Numbered from the stretch's first letter, positions 1 through 7,198 are shown. The stretch is 26,436 nucleotides of DNA from CAZLNO01 sp964561005 (GCA_964561005.1 CAZLNO010000049.1:1-26436); one strand, 5' to 3'. Notes: a model not told the origin generated them from the sequence alone. Translations and numbers: made by a program.

Positions 1-205
1 TGTCGCGCCCGCCCAGCCGCACGCGCCCGGCCGAGGGCGTCTCCAGCCCGGCGATGATGCGCAGCAGCGTGGTCTTGCCGCAGCCCGAGGGACCCAGGAA
101 GCACATCAGCTTGCCCTCCGGCACCGCCAGGTCGACCTGCGACAGCGCCGCGAAATCGCCGAAGTGCTTGGTGACGCCTTCCAGGCTCAGCGCTTGCTCA
201 GTCAC
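1..205 (-). CDS. ABC transporter ATP-binding protein, PotA-like (partial, N-terminus only)
   Basis: Only the first 68 codons are in the window; the gene runs off the left edge. Reading leftward from a GTG at 205, the protein opens VTEQALSLEGVTKHFG and contains the Walker A motif GPSGCGKTT, followed by LLRIIAGLETPSAGRV, typical of the nucleotide-binding subunits of polyamine/iron-type importers (PotA/FbpC group). It lies 181 bases downstream of the binding-protein gene on the same strand, so it likely energises the same transporter on the inner face of the membrane. The start is uncertain: no strong ribosome binding site precedes the GTG. Two hairpins separate it from the upstream gene. Substrate specificity is inferred from the neighbour only. 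Confidence 0.88.
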   Translation of the reverse strand, partial: MTEQALSLEGVTKHFGDFAALSQVDLAVPEGKLMCFLGPSGCGKTTLLRIIAGLETPSAGRVRLGGRD

Positions 206-259
206 GGAACGCTCGTTCGTCGTGAACGATGGCGGCGCGGCGGAGCAGATGTTCTATCG

Positions 260-285
260 CGGGGCGGGGGCTTGCCTCCGCCCCG
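260..285 (-). terminator. Intercistronic hairpin 1
   Basis: Inverted repeat with 11-base arms CGGGGCGGGGG (260-270) and CCTCCGCCCCG (275-285), one mismatch and loop CTTG. It lies between the binding-protein gene and the ATPase gene. There is no run of T on either side, so it looks like an mRNA-stabilising or attenuating structure rather than a simple terminator. Confidence 0.6.
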
Positions 286-318
286 AACGTCTCTCCACCC
301 GCCGTGCTCTGAAACGTT

Positions 319-344
319 CCGGTCGGGGGCGAGCCCCCGACCGG
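319..344 (-). terminator. Intercistronic hairpin 2
   Basis: Perfect 11-bp stem with arms CCGGTCGGGGG (319-329) and CCCCCGACCGG (334-344) and loop CGAG. It starts about 40 bases after the stop codon of the binding-protein gene and precedes the ATPase gene. Such structures after a binding-protein gene commonly protect its message so that it exceeds that of the membrane and ATPase subunits; a role here is inferred. Confidence 0.7.
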
Positions 345-386
345 CAGAAATGTTCGAACCCATGGCGGATTCGCGCAAGGCGGGCA

Positions 387-1481
387 TCACCCCGTGATCA
401 TCGCCGTCCACTCGTCGGACACCCAGTCCCCGCGCTCCATGTACATCTGGTAGTAGGGGACGATCGGCTGCTTCTCGCTGGACACCGCCGCGAATTCGGC
501 GTCGCTCAGGTCCAGGTGCTTGCGCTCGACCGTCGGGGCCGTGCCGACCTTGCGGGCCAGCTTGGCCTGGATGTCCGGACGGCACATGTAGTCGATGAAG
601 ACGTGCGCTTCCTCCAGCTTCTCCGAGGCCTTGCTGACGCACCAGGAGCCGGAATCGAGCACGCCGCCTTCCTCCGGGAAGGTGGAGCGCACGGGGAAGC
701 CGTCGGCGGCGGCCAGCGTGGCGACGTCGTGGTAGTACTGCCCCATCGGGATCTCGCCGCTCTGCAGGGCCTGCTGGAACTGGCCCTCGTCGCGGTACCA
801 CAGCTTCACGTTGGGCTTCACCTCGGCCAGCTTGTCCAGCACCTTCTTGATGCCGGCTTCGCTCTTCAGGCTGTCGTGGCCGTCGAAGAAGGTCTTGGCC
901 GTGACCTCCAGCAGGAAGGAGTTGGAGGCCAGGGCCAGCAGGCCAAGCCGGTTCTCGTTCGCGGGGTCCCAGAACTCGGCCCAGCTCGTCGGCGCCTCGG
1001 GGTAGACGTCGGTGTTGGTGACCAGGGTGATGTACCAGCTCACCGCGCCGATGCCGGAAACGCCGCCGTCGTCGTAGGTGTGGACGAAGCGGTCGAAGAG
1101 GTACTTGCGGTTCGGCAGCTCGTCGGCGTCCAGGCTCGCCCAGAGCTTGGCGTTCTGGCCCTTCATGCGCGGCACCTGCGCCATCATCGAGACGTCGGCC
1201 GGCGCCTGCCCGGCGCGCGCCGCGTTCTGGAGCTGCACCAGCCAGGCCTCGCCCGTGGGCTCGGCCACCGACTGCACCTCGATGCCGGTCTCCTCGGTGA
1301 AGTCGGGGAAGATGTGCTTGTCGAAGGAATCCTTGAAGTAGCCGCCGTACACGCCGACCTTCAGGCTGCGCGCCGCGCGCGTCCGCCGCGGCAGGGCGCT
1401 CATCGCCGCGCCGGCGGCGAGCGTGGCGCCGGCGCCGGCCAGGAAGCGCCGCCGGGTCGAGGGGTGAAACACGCTTGCCAT
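387..1481 (-). CDS. Polyamine-type ABC transporter substrate-binding protein, Tat-exported
   Basis: 364 residues. The start at 1481 is preceded by AGGGAGG about 10 bases upstream. The N-terminus MASVFHPSTRRRFLAGAG is a twin-arginine signal followed by an Ala-rich hydrophobic stretch ending near RTRAA (about residue 35), so the protein should fold before export to the periplasm. The mature part begins LKVGVYGGYFKDSF and resembles the PotD/PotF class (extracellular solute-binding family 1), including DVSMMAQVPRMKG, TNTDVYPEAPTSWAEFWDP and GQYYHDVATLAAADGFPV. It lies upstream of an ABC ATPase on the same strand and divergent from an agmatinase-family gene, which points to a polyamine or guanidino substrate. 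The ligand itself cannot be read from sequence alone. Confidence 0.88.
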   Translation of the reverse strand: MASVFHPSTRRRFLAGAGATLAAGAAMSALPRRTRAARSLKVGVYGGYFKDSFDKHIFPDFTEETGIEVQSVAEPTGEAWLVQLQNAARAGQAPADVSMMAQVPRMKGQNAKLWASLDADELPNRKYLFDRFVHTYDDGGVSGIGAVSWYITLVTNTDVYPEAPTSWAEFWDPANENRLGLLALASNSFLLEVTAKTFFDGHDSLKSEAGIKKVLDKLAEVKPNVKLWYRDEGQFQQALQSGEIPMGQYYHDVATLAAADGFPVRSTFPEEGGVLDSGSWCVSKASEKLEEAHVFIDYMCRPDIQAKLARKVGTAPTVERKHLDLSDAEFAAVSSEKQPIVPYYQMYMERGDWVSDEWTAMITG

Positions 1482-1706
1482 GATGTCCGTCCTCCCTGAG
1501 CTGAAGTCGCTTTCGCCGTGCCCGCCGGTGTCGCGGCGGATGCGAGGGCTCTTGGCCGCCTTGACCGCCGGATTTTGAGAGGCGTTTTTCTTGGTGTAAA
1601 TGACAAACGACCGACGGCGGCCCTGGCGCCACGCCGCCGTGGCGAGCCGATCGTCGGCGCGACACTTACCGCGTGCGCGCGAAATTGGAAGAGGGAGGGA
1701 CACTCA
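1482..1706. promoter_or_regulatory. Divergent promoter region between binding-protein and ureohydrolase genes
   Basis: 225 bases containing both ribosome binding sites and an AT-richer core near 1570-1605. On the minus strand a possible promoter is TTTACA (about 1595-1600) with CAAAAT (about 1572-1577), 17 bases apart. On the plus strand TTGAGA and TAAATG are about 16 bases apart in the same stretch. Overlapping divergent promoters would allow co-regulation of uptake and hydrolysis. These are visual matches only. Confidence 0.35.
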
Positions 1707-2669
1707 ATGACCCAGGCCAGCGACAATCCCGGCGGCGGCCCTTCGCCCTACCGCCCGCGCTTCATGGAGATCGCCAGCTTCATGCGGCTGCCGATCGTGG
1801 ACGACCCGGCGCGGCTCGACATCGCGCTGCTCGGCATTCCCTTCGACCTGGGCGTCACCAACCGGCCGGGCCCGCGCCACGGTCCCCGGCAGGTGCGCGA
1901 CATGTCCAGCTTCATGCGGCCGATGCACCATGTCCTCAAGGTGGTTCCGGAGGAGATGTGCCGCCTGGGCGACCTGGGCGACATCCGCGTCAACCCCTTC
2001 TCCATCGAGGAGAGCATGGACATCATTGCCGGCTTTCTCGGCGAGGTTCACGCCGCCGGCGCGCGGCCGCTGTCGGTGGGCGGCGACCACCTGACCACGC
2101 TGCCGGTGCTGCGCGGCATCGCGCGGGAGCGGCCGGTCGGGCTGATCCAGTTCGACGCCCACTGCGACACCGGCGCGCCCTACATGGGCCGGCCGCTGCA
2201 CCACGGCGCGCCGTTCAAGCTGGCGGTGGAGGAGGGGCTGCTCGACCCGAAGCGCACCGTGCAGATCGGCATCCGCGGCTCGCTGAACGACGCCGACCAG
2301 TGGCGGTTTTCCTACGACAGCGGCATGCGCGTGGTGGAGATCGAGGAGTACTTCGACCGCGGCTGGCGCGAGGTCATCGCCGAGGCGCGGGCGATCGTCG
2401 GCGACGGCCCGGTCTATATCAGCTTCGACGTCGACGGCCTGGACCCGGTCTACGCGCCGGGCACCGGCACGCCGGAGGCCGGCGGCATCCCGATGCACGA
2501 GGCCCAGCGCATGCTGCGCGACCTGCGCGGCCTGGACATCGTCGGCGCCGACGTGGTGGAGGTCTCGCCGCCCTTCGACCCCTCGGGCAACACCGCGCTC
2601 AACGCGGCGACGCTGCTGTTCGAGCTGCTGTGCGTCATGGCCGAGCGTGCGGCGGGCGCGCGCCGTTGA
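1707..2669 (+). CDS. Agmatinase-family ureohydrolase (arginase superfamily)
   Basis: 320 residues. The ATG at 1707 follows GAGGGAGGGA by 7 bases; the frame is open further upstream but without an equivalent site. The binuclear Mn ligands of the ureohydrolase fold are all present: H128 in GGDH, D150/H152/D154 in FDAHCDTG, and D241/D243 in SFDVDGLDPVYAPGTGTPE. The enzyme would cleave a guanidino group to release urea, giving putrescine from agmatine, or the matching amino acid if it is a guanidinobutyrase or guanidinopropionase. These activities cannot be separated by eye. It is divergent from a polyamine-type transporter, which supports a catabolic role for an imported guanidino compound. A hairpin follows the stop codon. 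Confidence 0.9.
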   Translation: MTQASDNPGGGPSPYRPRFMEIASFMRLPIVDDPARLDIALLGIPFDLGVTNRPGPRHGPRQVRDMSSFMRPMHHVLKVVPEEMCRLGDLGDIRVNPFSIEESMDIIAGFLGEVHAAGARPLSVGGDHLTTLPVLRGIARERPVGLIQFDAHCDTGAPYMGRPLHHGAPFKLAVEEGLLDPKRTVQIGIRGSLNDADQWRFSYDSGMRVVEIEEYFDRGWREVIAEARAIVGDGPVYISFDVDGLDPVYAPGTGTPEAGGIPMHEAQRMLRDLRGLDIVGADVVEVSPPFDPSGNTALNAATLLFELLCVMAERAAGARR

Positions 2670-2676
2670 GTCCGTT

Positions 2677-2707
2677 CCCGGCGCCCGCTAACGGGCCGGA
2701 CGCCGGG
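2677..2707. terminator. Bidirectional terminator hairpin between convergent genes
   Basis: Outer arms CCCGGCG (2677-2683) and CGCCGGG (2701-2707), inner arms CCCG (2684-2687) and CGGG (2692-2695), loop CTAA, with a 5-base bulge. It sits between the ureohydrolase stop (2669) and the protease stop (2730). There is no U tract. Confidence 0.6.
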
Positions 2708-2729
2708 GACGCTCCGTCTGCCGCGCCGC

Positions 2730-3839
2730 TCAGCAGTTGAGCGTGTTGCACAGCTTCACGATGTTGTCGCTGGTGAAGCGCGGGCCGTTGAAGGTGCGGC
2801 CGAAGCTGCCGGTGCAGCTCGTGCCGTCGTAGCCGCTGACCACCGAGTTCACCCAGTTGCCGTTGCGGTAGTGGCGGATCCAGGGGCCGCCGCTGGCGCC
2901 GAAGGTCATCGAGCAGCCGGTGTTCAGCACGCTGGCGCCGCCGCAGGCCCCGCTGGGGTTGAAGCTCTCGGACACGCAGAGCTCCATCTTGTTGCCGCCG
3001 CCGATGTTGCCGGGATAGCCGATGGCGTGGTGCACCTGCGTGGTGCCCCAGTTCCACGAGCGGCCCAGCCAGCCGGTGTAGAAGGTGACGGGGCGGTTGT
3101 TGCGGCCGTTGCGCAGGCGGATCAGGCAGACGTCCGAGCGCCGGTCGCCCACGTTGATCCAGCGGTTGAGCACCGTGGCGGAGCTCCAGTTGAACAGGCC
3201 ATAGGGCGCGAAGCCGTCCCGGTAGGCCGGGGCGAAGCGCCAGCCCCGGATGAAGTCGCCGGCGCCGCGGTCGTAACAGCAGTGGGCGGCGGTGACGATG
3301 ATGTTGTTGCCGCTGACCACCGAGGCCGAGCAAGTGCCTTTATTGCTGAACAGCTTGCCGACCGCCCTCTGCGGGTAGCCCAGGTTCACGCCGCCGCAGT
3401 TCTCGCAGTACTGGCTGAAGACGTCCTTGGTGCCCAGGATGGACTGTTCGTCGTCCTGCAGCGCGCTCTGCTGCTGGCGCAGCCCCTCCCATTCGTCGGG
3501 ATAGAGCGATTCGGCCTCGTCGTCGGCGCCGGGCTCGGGCGCGCCGCCGCCGGCCTGGCCGGCCGGCTGCTCCTCGGCCGGCGGCGGGACCGGCGGCTCG
3601 AAGGCGCGCGTCTGCATACCCTCGCCGCGAGTCGCGTCCCAGTCCAGCGGCTCGGCCGCCAGGCGCTCCTCGCGCGTGTCATAGCGGCCGGCTTCCTCGG
3701 CCGTCATCGTGTCGTCGTTCTCGATGGTCGTGGCCTCGCCCGCCGTCTGCTGCGCCGAGGCCGGCGCCGGCAGGCCGAATCCCCAGAACGCCGCGCCCAG
3801 CAGGGCCAGGACGACGGCTTGTCGATTTTGTCGCGTCAT
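2730..3839 (-). CDS. Secreted trypsin/V8-like serine protease
   Basis: 369 residues from the ATG at 3839 (MTRQNRQAVV), which opens a Sec signal peptide ending near PAPASAQ (residue 30). A low-complexity acidic/Pro-rich region (about 31-135) looks like a propeptide. The catalytic domain begins after about 150: TAAHCC (H186), RRSDVCLIRL (D236) and FGASGGPW (S316) give the chymotrypsin-fold triad. Many cysteines (CENCGG, CSASVV, CC, CVSES, GACGG, NTGCS, SCTG, and CNTLNC at the C-terminus) indicate a disulfide-rich extracellular enzyme. The frame is open upstream of 3839, but that stretch lacks a signal sequence. It is divergent from a subtilase across an AT-rich spacer and could act in a shared extracellular proteolysis programme. 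Substrate is unknown. Confidence 0.88.
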   Translation of the reverse strand: MTRQNRQAVVLALLGAAFWGFGLPAPASAQQTAGEATTIENDDTMTAEEAGRYDTREERLAAEPLDWDATRGEGMQTRAFEPPVPPPAEEQPAGQAGGGAPEPGADDEAESLYPDEWEGLRQQQSALQDDEQSILGTKDVFSQYCENCGGVNLGYPQRAVGKLFSNKGTCSASVVSGNNIIVTAAHCCYDRGAGDFIRGWRFAPAYRDGFAPYGLFNWSSATVLNRWINVGDRRSDVCLIRLRNGRNNRPVTFYTGWLGRSWNWGTTQVHHAIGYPGNIGGGNKMELCVSESFNPSGACGGASVLNTGCSMTFGASGGPWIRHYRNGNWVNSVVSGYDGTSCTGSFGRTFNGPRFTSDNIVKLCNTLNC

Positions 3840-4018
3840 CGAAACTTCCCCCGTTTCCCGCAAGGTTGGACCAAGGCACGCATAAGTCCACTTTCGTGTT
3901 GCACAAAGACAACACAGTAAACATAGCATAACAGAAATCATGAGTAATCAATTTCCCTGAAAGATAGTAGATAAAAGATATCGTAACGAATTAATCAGGG
4001 GGATCGTATTAAACATCC
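3840..4018. promoter_or_regulatory. AT-rich upstream region of the trypsin-like protease
   Basis: About 180 bases, markedly AT-richer than the rest of the window, holding no recognisable gene. It presumably contains the protease promoter. With 5083-5294 it appears to form one original AT-rich divergent spacer, now interrupted by the inverted-repeat cassette. Confidence 0.45.
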
Positions 4019-4052
4019 TGGCGCAATTCTACTTAGATGTGGATAGTCCGTT
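4019..4052 (+). repeat. Left terminal inverted repeat, 34 bp
   Basis: Perfect reverse complement of 5049-5082. It starts TGGCGCAATTC and ends GATAGTCCGTT, in the outside-to-inside direction. Confidence 0.93.
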
Positions 4053-4120
4053 TCGGGGCAGGCTGGCGGACGGTCTCCGGCGGCTCCGGGCTTAAAATCC
4101 TTCCCAGGGAGCCCATTTGT

Positions 4121-4133
4121 GCTACAATGTAGC
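4121..4133 (+). promoter_or_regulatory. Extended -10 promoter overlapped by a palindromic operator for the TA operon
   Basis: TGCTACAAT (4120-4128) is an extended -10 element, 27 bases before the antitoxin start. The same bases form a perfect palindrome, arms GCTACA (4121-4126) and TGTAGC (4128-4133) around a single A. A palindrome over the -10 is the expected layout for autorepression by a ribbon-helix-helix antitoxin and its toxin complex. A clear -35 was not seen. Confidence 0.6.
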
Positions 4134-4154
4134 CCAGCAATGAGGAGTACGGCC

Positions 4155-4418
4155 ATGACCGAGAAAGCCGTTGTGCGTGCCCGCATCGACGGGCACATCA
4201 AGGAAGAAGCCTCCGCCGTACTGGCGGCGATGGGGCTGACCGCGTCTGATGCCTTCCGCATCCTGATGACCCGCATCGCGAGGGAAAAGGCGCTGCCTTT
4301 CGAGCCGCTGGTTCCGAACGCGGAGACTATCGCGGCGATGAAGGAAGCGCGCCGCGGCAACCTGACCTCCTTTGACAGCGTGGATGATCTGCTAACGGAT
4401 TTGAATGCGGAAGATTGA
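4155..4418 (+). CDS. RelB/DinJ family antitoxin
   Basis: 87 residues. The ATG at 4155 is 7 bases after GAGGAG. The N-terminal third (VVRARIDGHIKEEASAVLAAMGLTASDA, about residues 6-33) matches the ribbon-helix-helix DNA-binding part of RelB/DinJ antitoxins. The middle FRILMTRIAREKALPFEPLVPN and the acidic tail TSFDSVDDLLTDLNAED fit the toxin-binding region. It would neutralise the downstream ribonuclease toxin and repress its own promoter through the palindrome at 4121-4133. Its stop overlaps the toxin start by 14 bases, as usual for these modules. The gene lies wholly inside the inverted-repeat cassette. Confidence 0.9.
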   Translation: MTEKAVVRARIDGHIKEEASAVLAAMGLTASDAFRILMTRIAREKALPFEPLVPNAETIAAMKEARRGNLTSFDSVDDLLTDLNAED

Positions 4419-4686
4419 GCGAACCACGCAGTTCAAACGGGACTACAAACGAGAATCGAAGGGCCAGCACCGGCCGGTGCTGGCCAACGATTTTCGTGAG
4501 ATCGTGGAAGCGCTTGCGAATGACCAGCCTCTGGCCGAAAAGCACCGGGATCATGCCCTGACCGGCGAGTGGAAGGATCACCGGGACTGCCATATCCGTC
4601 CAGATTTAGTGCTGATCTACCGAAAGCCGAATTCCGGTACGCTCCAGCTCGTGCGCCTTGGATCACACAGCCGGCTCGGTTTCTAG
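4405..4686 (+). CDS. YafQ-family mRNA interferase toxin (RelE/ParE superfamily)
   Basis: 93 residues starting MRKIERTTQFKRDYKRESKG, overlapping the antitoxin gene by 14 bases and so probably translationally coupled. YafQ toxins are ribosome-dependent endoribonucleases. Residues matching those important in E. coli YafQ are visible: H50, D61, H63 and D67 in RDCHIRPDLVLIY, a His in the C-terminal LGSHSRLGF (H88), and a terminal Phe (F93). The complete set suggests an active toxin, not a decayed one. A homologue acting in the ParE fashion on gyrase is less likely given these residues. Confidence 0.9.
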   Translation: MRKIERTTQFKRDYKRESKGQHRPVLANDFREIVEALANDQPLAEKHRDHALTGEWKDHRDCHIRPDLVLIYRKPNSGTLQLVRLGSHSRLGF

Positions 4687-5048
4687 CGATTAGCCTCCGG
4701 CTACAGGGCATCAAAGCGCGCCTCGCCCATCGATCCCAGACCAATAATCGGGCGGGTCGTCCGGGCAACCCTTTGGACGGCGCTTCATGCCATGGTGATC
4801 GCGGCGAGGATGCGTGATCCGATGCTGACTGGGAAAACGATCGCCAGCTGGCCCCGACGACCGGGCCGGCTCGGCCTGGGCCGCGTCGACGCGCACCACG
4901 AGCGCGTCGACAGTCCTTCGCGCGCCTTGGCGCGCAAGACCTTCGTGAATCGCGGCGCCCGCGGCGTCTCCACCCGTTATCTGCCGCTCTATCTCGGTTG
5001 ATTGCGCGCCATGAGAGCGCCGGGATTCGATCGCGCCGGCCGCTCCGG
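4687..5048. other. Cassette tail without recognisable gene
   Basis: About 360 bases between the toxin stop and the right inverted repeat. Several frames stay open on both strands; none has a convincing ribosome binding site or a product I recognise. A minus-strand frame (4711-5064) even begins inside the right repeat. The stretch contains a 10-bp inverted repeat (GTCGACGCGC at 4885-4894, GCGCGTCGAC at 4902-4911, 7-base loop) and a 7-bp one (4920-4926 with 4929-4935). These could end toxin transcription. A decayed transposase cannot be excluded. Confidence 0.4.
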
Positions 5049-5082
5049 AACGGACTATCCACATCTAAGTAGAATTGCGCCA
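5049..5082 (-). repeat. Right terminal inverted repeat, 34 bp
   Basis: Perfect reverse complement of 4019-4052; read inward from 5082 it starts TGGCGCAATTC. Confidence 0.93.
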
Positions 5083-5294
5083 ACGCCCTTAACAATACGA
5101 GTGCTGGGGGTGCGTGCGTATCTTGCCCAATTCAACAACAGGAATATCTATTGTCTATTCATACTTCTAAGAAAGATATCTATTCAAATATAAACAACAA
5201 AACTGATTTTTCTCACATCATATCCGGAAAATTAAATGCTATCATATTAATATTCCGCGAGTTGCGGTGTCACTGATCAGCACGGGGGATCATC
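5083..5294 (+). promoter_or_regulatory. AT-rich promoter region of the subtilase
   Basis: AT-rich, no gene. ATATCTATT occurs twice as a direct repeat (5144-5152 and 5176-5184), 32 bases apart or about three helical turns, with another TCTATTC (5154-5160) between. Further AT-rich elements lie at 5225-5250. These could be regulator sites and a promoter. The subtilase start is preceded by GGGGGA (5284-5289). Confidence 0.4.
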
Positions 5295-7181
5295 ATGCGA
5301 CGTGGAAGATTCTCATCCCACATGAAGTACGGTTTACCGTCCGCCCTGGCGCTGCTGGCGGCGCTCGGATGGCCCGGCAGCGCGCCGGCGCAGGAGCCCA
5401 CCTTCACCGCGCCGGAGCAAGTCCAGGCGGTGCCCGGCGAGTTCATCGTCAAGTTCCGGGAGGACGCCGCCATGATGGCGGCCGGCGACATGCTGGCCGA
5501 GCGGGGCATCGAGACGGTGCGCACGCTGGACTTGATCAGCGCCAGGGTCATCCAGCTCGATCCGGCCGCCGCCGTCACGGCGCTGACCGAGGCCGTCGCC
5601 GGGCTGCCGGGGGTGGCGTACGTCGAGCCCAACTACCTCTACCACGCCACCAAGACGCCGAGCGATCCCAGGTATGGCGACCAGTGGGCCTGGCCGAAAA
5701 TCCAGGCCCCGGCCGCCTGGGACGTCCTGACGGACAGCCCCGACGTCACCGTCGCCGTGATCGACACCGGGGTCGACTACAAGCACCCCGATCTCAGCGC
5801 CAACATGTGGAAGAACCCGGGCGAGACGCCGGGCAACGGCGTGGACGACGACGGCAACGGCATCGTCGACGACGTGCACGGGGCCAACTTCGTCCCGTCC
5901 AGCCCGACCGGCGACCCGATGGACGACAACCGCCACGGCACCCACGTGGCCGGCACCATCGGCGCGGTCACCGACAACAACCTCGGCGTGGCGGGGACAA
6001 ACTGGAATACCAAAATCATGGCGCTGAAGTTCCTGTCCGCGCAGGGCAGCGGCAGCACCGCCGACGCCATCCAGGCGATCCAGTACGCCATCGACAAGGG
6101 CGCCGACATCATGAACAACAGCTGGGGCGGCGGTGGCTTCTCGCAGGCCCTGGAGGACGCCATCAAGGCGGCGAACAATCAGGGCATCCTCTTCGCCGCC
6201 GCGGCCGGCAACACGCCCACCGACAACGATCAGCGCCCGCACTATCCCTCCAGCTACGAGGTGCCCAACGTCCTGGCGGTCATGGCCAGCAACGAGCAGG
6301 ACAACAAGGCCGGCTTTTCCGCTTTTGGCGCCAAGTCCGTCGACCTGGCCGCGCCGGGGACCAACATCCTGTCGAGCGTGCCCGGCGGCCAGTATGCCAG
6401 CTTCAACGGCACCTCCATGGCCACGCCGCACGTCGCGGGCGCCGCGGCCCTGGTGAAGGCGCAGGACCCCAGCCGCGACGCCGGGGCGCTGAAGACCATC
6501 CTGATGGACAGCGTGGACAAGCTGCCGTCGATGGCCGGGCGCAGCGTCACCGAGGGCCGCCTGAACCTGGCCAAGGCCCTGACGAAGGGTCCGGTCGCCT
6601 GCGCGGGGCCGACGCTGGTCGCCTATGACGAGTTCTTCTGGAGCGAGCAGCGCAAGTTCGACCAGAACAGCAACGTGCTCTCGGTCGACTTCACCCTGCC
6701 GAAGGCGATGATCGTGGAGATCTTCGCCCACGGCTCGGCCCGGCGGATCGCGGGCAGCGGCGGCGTCACCACCTTCCGCACCGGCGTATACACCCAGCCG
6801 CAGACCAACGTCATGTGGACCGGGTCCTACCGGCGCGGCTCTTATGCGGCCAACGACGTCTCGCGCACCGTCAGTTCGGAGTTCGCCATCGAGCTGCCGA
6901 AGGGCAAGCACACGATGTACTGGAAGCTGTGGGTGCACAACTTCACCATGCAGTTCGACTCGGCCAGCCTGATGGTGCGGGCTTATCCCTGCTCCATGGG
7001 CGGCAAGCTGGCGGCGACGGGCGGCATGGCGCAGGCCGCCGCGGCCAGCCCGATCACCACGGCCGAAGGCGAGGACGAAGCCCCCGGCAAGGCCATGCGG
7101 CCCCCGGCCCAACAGGCGCAAATGCCCCGCGAGCGCGTGGAGAGAAGTGACGCCGGCGAAAGCGTGACACTGACGCAGTAG
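5295..7181 (+). CDS. Secreted subtilisin-like serine protease (S8) with N-terminal propeptide and C-terminal extension
   Basis: 628 residues. A signal peptide (about 1-32, ending APAQ) is followed by an I9/fervidolysin-like propeptide (about 46-115: VPGEFIVKF through PGVAYVEPNY). The S8 catalytic domain has D157 in AVIDTGVDY, H214 in HGTHVAGT, oxyanion N306 in AAAAGN and S374 in FNGTSMATPHVAG. After about 430 comes a beta-rich extension of unknown role, then an Ala/Pro-rich tail. Asp/Asn/Gly-rich loops such as NGVDDDGNGIVDD suggest calcium binding. The protein should be exported, self-process and digest extracellular protein. It is divergent from the trypsin-like protease. A strong hairpin follows, then a gene for a stand-alone propeptide homologue. 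The start at 5295 has a GGGGGA site; the Met at codon 10 (5322) lacks one. Confidence 0.93.
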   Translation: MRRGRFSSHMKYGLPSALALLAALGWPGSAPAQEPTFTAPEQVQAVPGEFIVKFREDAAMMAAGDMLAERGIETVRTLDLISARVIQLDPAAAVTALTEAVAGLPGVAYVEPNYLYHATKTPSDPRYGDQWAWPKIQAPAAWDVLTDSPDVTVAVIDTGVDYKHPDLSANMWKNPGETPGNGVDDDGNGIVDDVHGANFVPSSPTGDPMDDNRHGTHVAGTIGAVTDNNLGVAGTNWNTKIMALKFLSAQGSGSTADAIQAIQYAIDKGADIMNNSWGGGGFSQALEDAIKAANNQGILFAAAAGNTPTDNDQRPHYPSSYEVPNVLAVMASNEQDNKAGFSAFGAKSVDLAAPGTNILSSVPGGQYASFNGTSMATPHVAGAAALVKAQDPSRDAGALKTILMDSVDKLPSMAGRSVTEGRLNLAKALTKGPVACAGPTLVAYDEFFWSEQRKFDQNSNVLSVDFTLPKAMIVEIFAHGSARRIAGSGGVTTFRTGVYTQPQTNVMWTGSYRRGSYAANDVSRTVSSEFAIELPKGKHTMYWKLWVHNFTMQFDSASLMVRAYPCSMGGKLAATGGMAQAAAASPITTAEGEDEAPGKAMRPPAQQAQMPRERVERSDAGESVTLTQ

Positions 7182-7198
7182 ACCCCAGCGCGGCACCG

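Larger units (their letters stand above)
4019..5082. mobile_element. Inverted-repeat-bounded cassette carrying a toxin-antitoxin pair, no transposase
   Basis: A 1,064-bp segment whose two ends are perfect 34-bp inverted repeats (4019-4052 and 5049-5082). The ends begin TGGCGCAATTC and close with CA on the other side, the TG...CA form seen in several insertion-sequence families. Imperfect similarity continues inward for about 8 bases. Inside are a RelB/DinJ-like antitoxin, a YafQ-like toxin and about 360 bases without a recognised gene. No transposase or integrase frame is visible. No clear target-site duplication was found. Outside the repeats, TCGTATT (4004-4010) and AATACGA (5094-5100) are a further inverted match at unequal spacing. 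Interpretation as a non-autonomous mobile unit is inference. Confidence 0.68.

Noticed and set aside
54..1499. Plus-strand frame of about 480 codons opposite the substrate-binding protein
   Set aside because: It is antisense to a well-supported Tat-exported protein and its translation is Arg/Gly/Ala-rich without motifs.
4711..5064. Minus-strand frame starting inside the right inverted repeat as a possible transposase remnant
   Set aside because: No ribosome binding site, no DDE or zinc-finger pattern, and no recognisable family. Left as an undefined stretch.
4019..5082. Assignment of the cassette ends to a named insertion-sequence family
   Set aside because: The end sequence resembles the TG...CA type but I cannot match it to a family from memory, and no transposase is present to decide.
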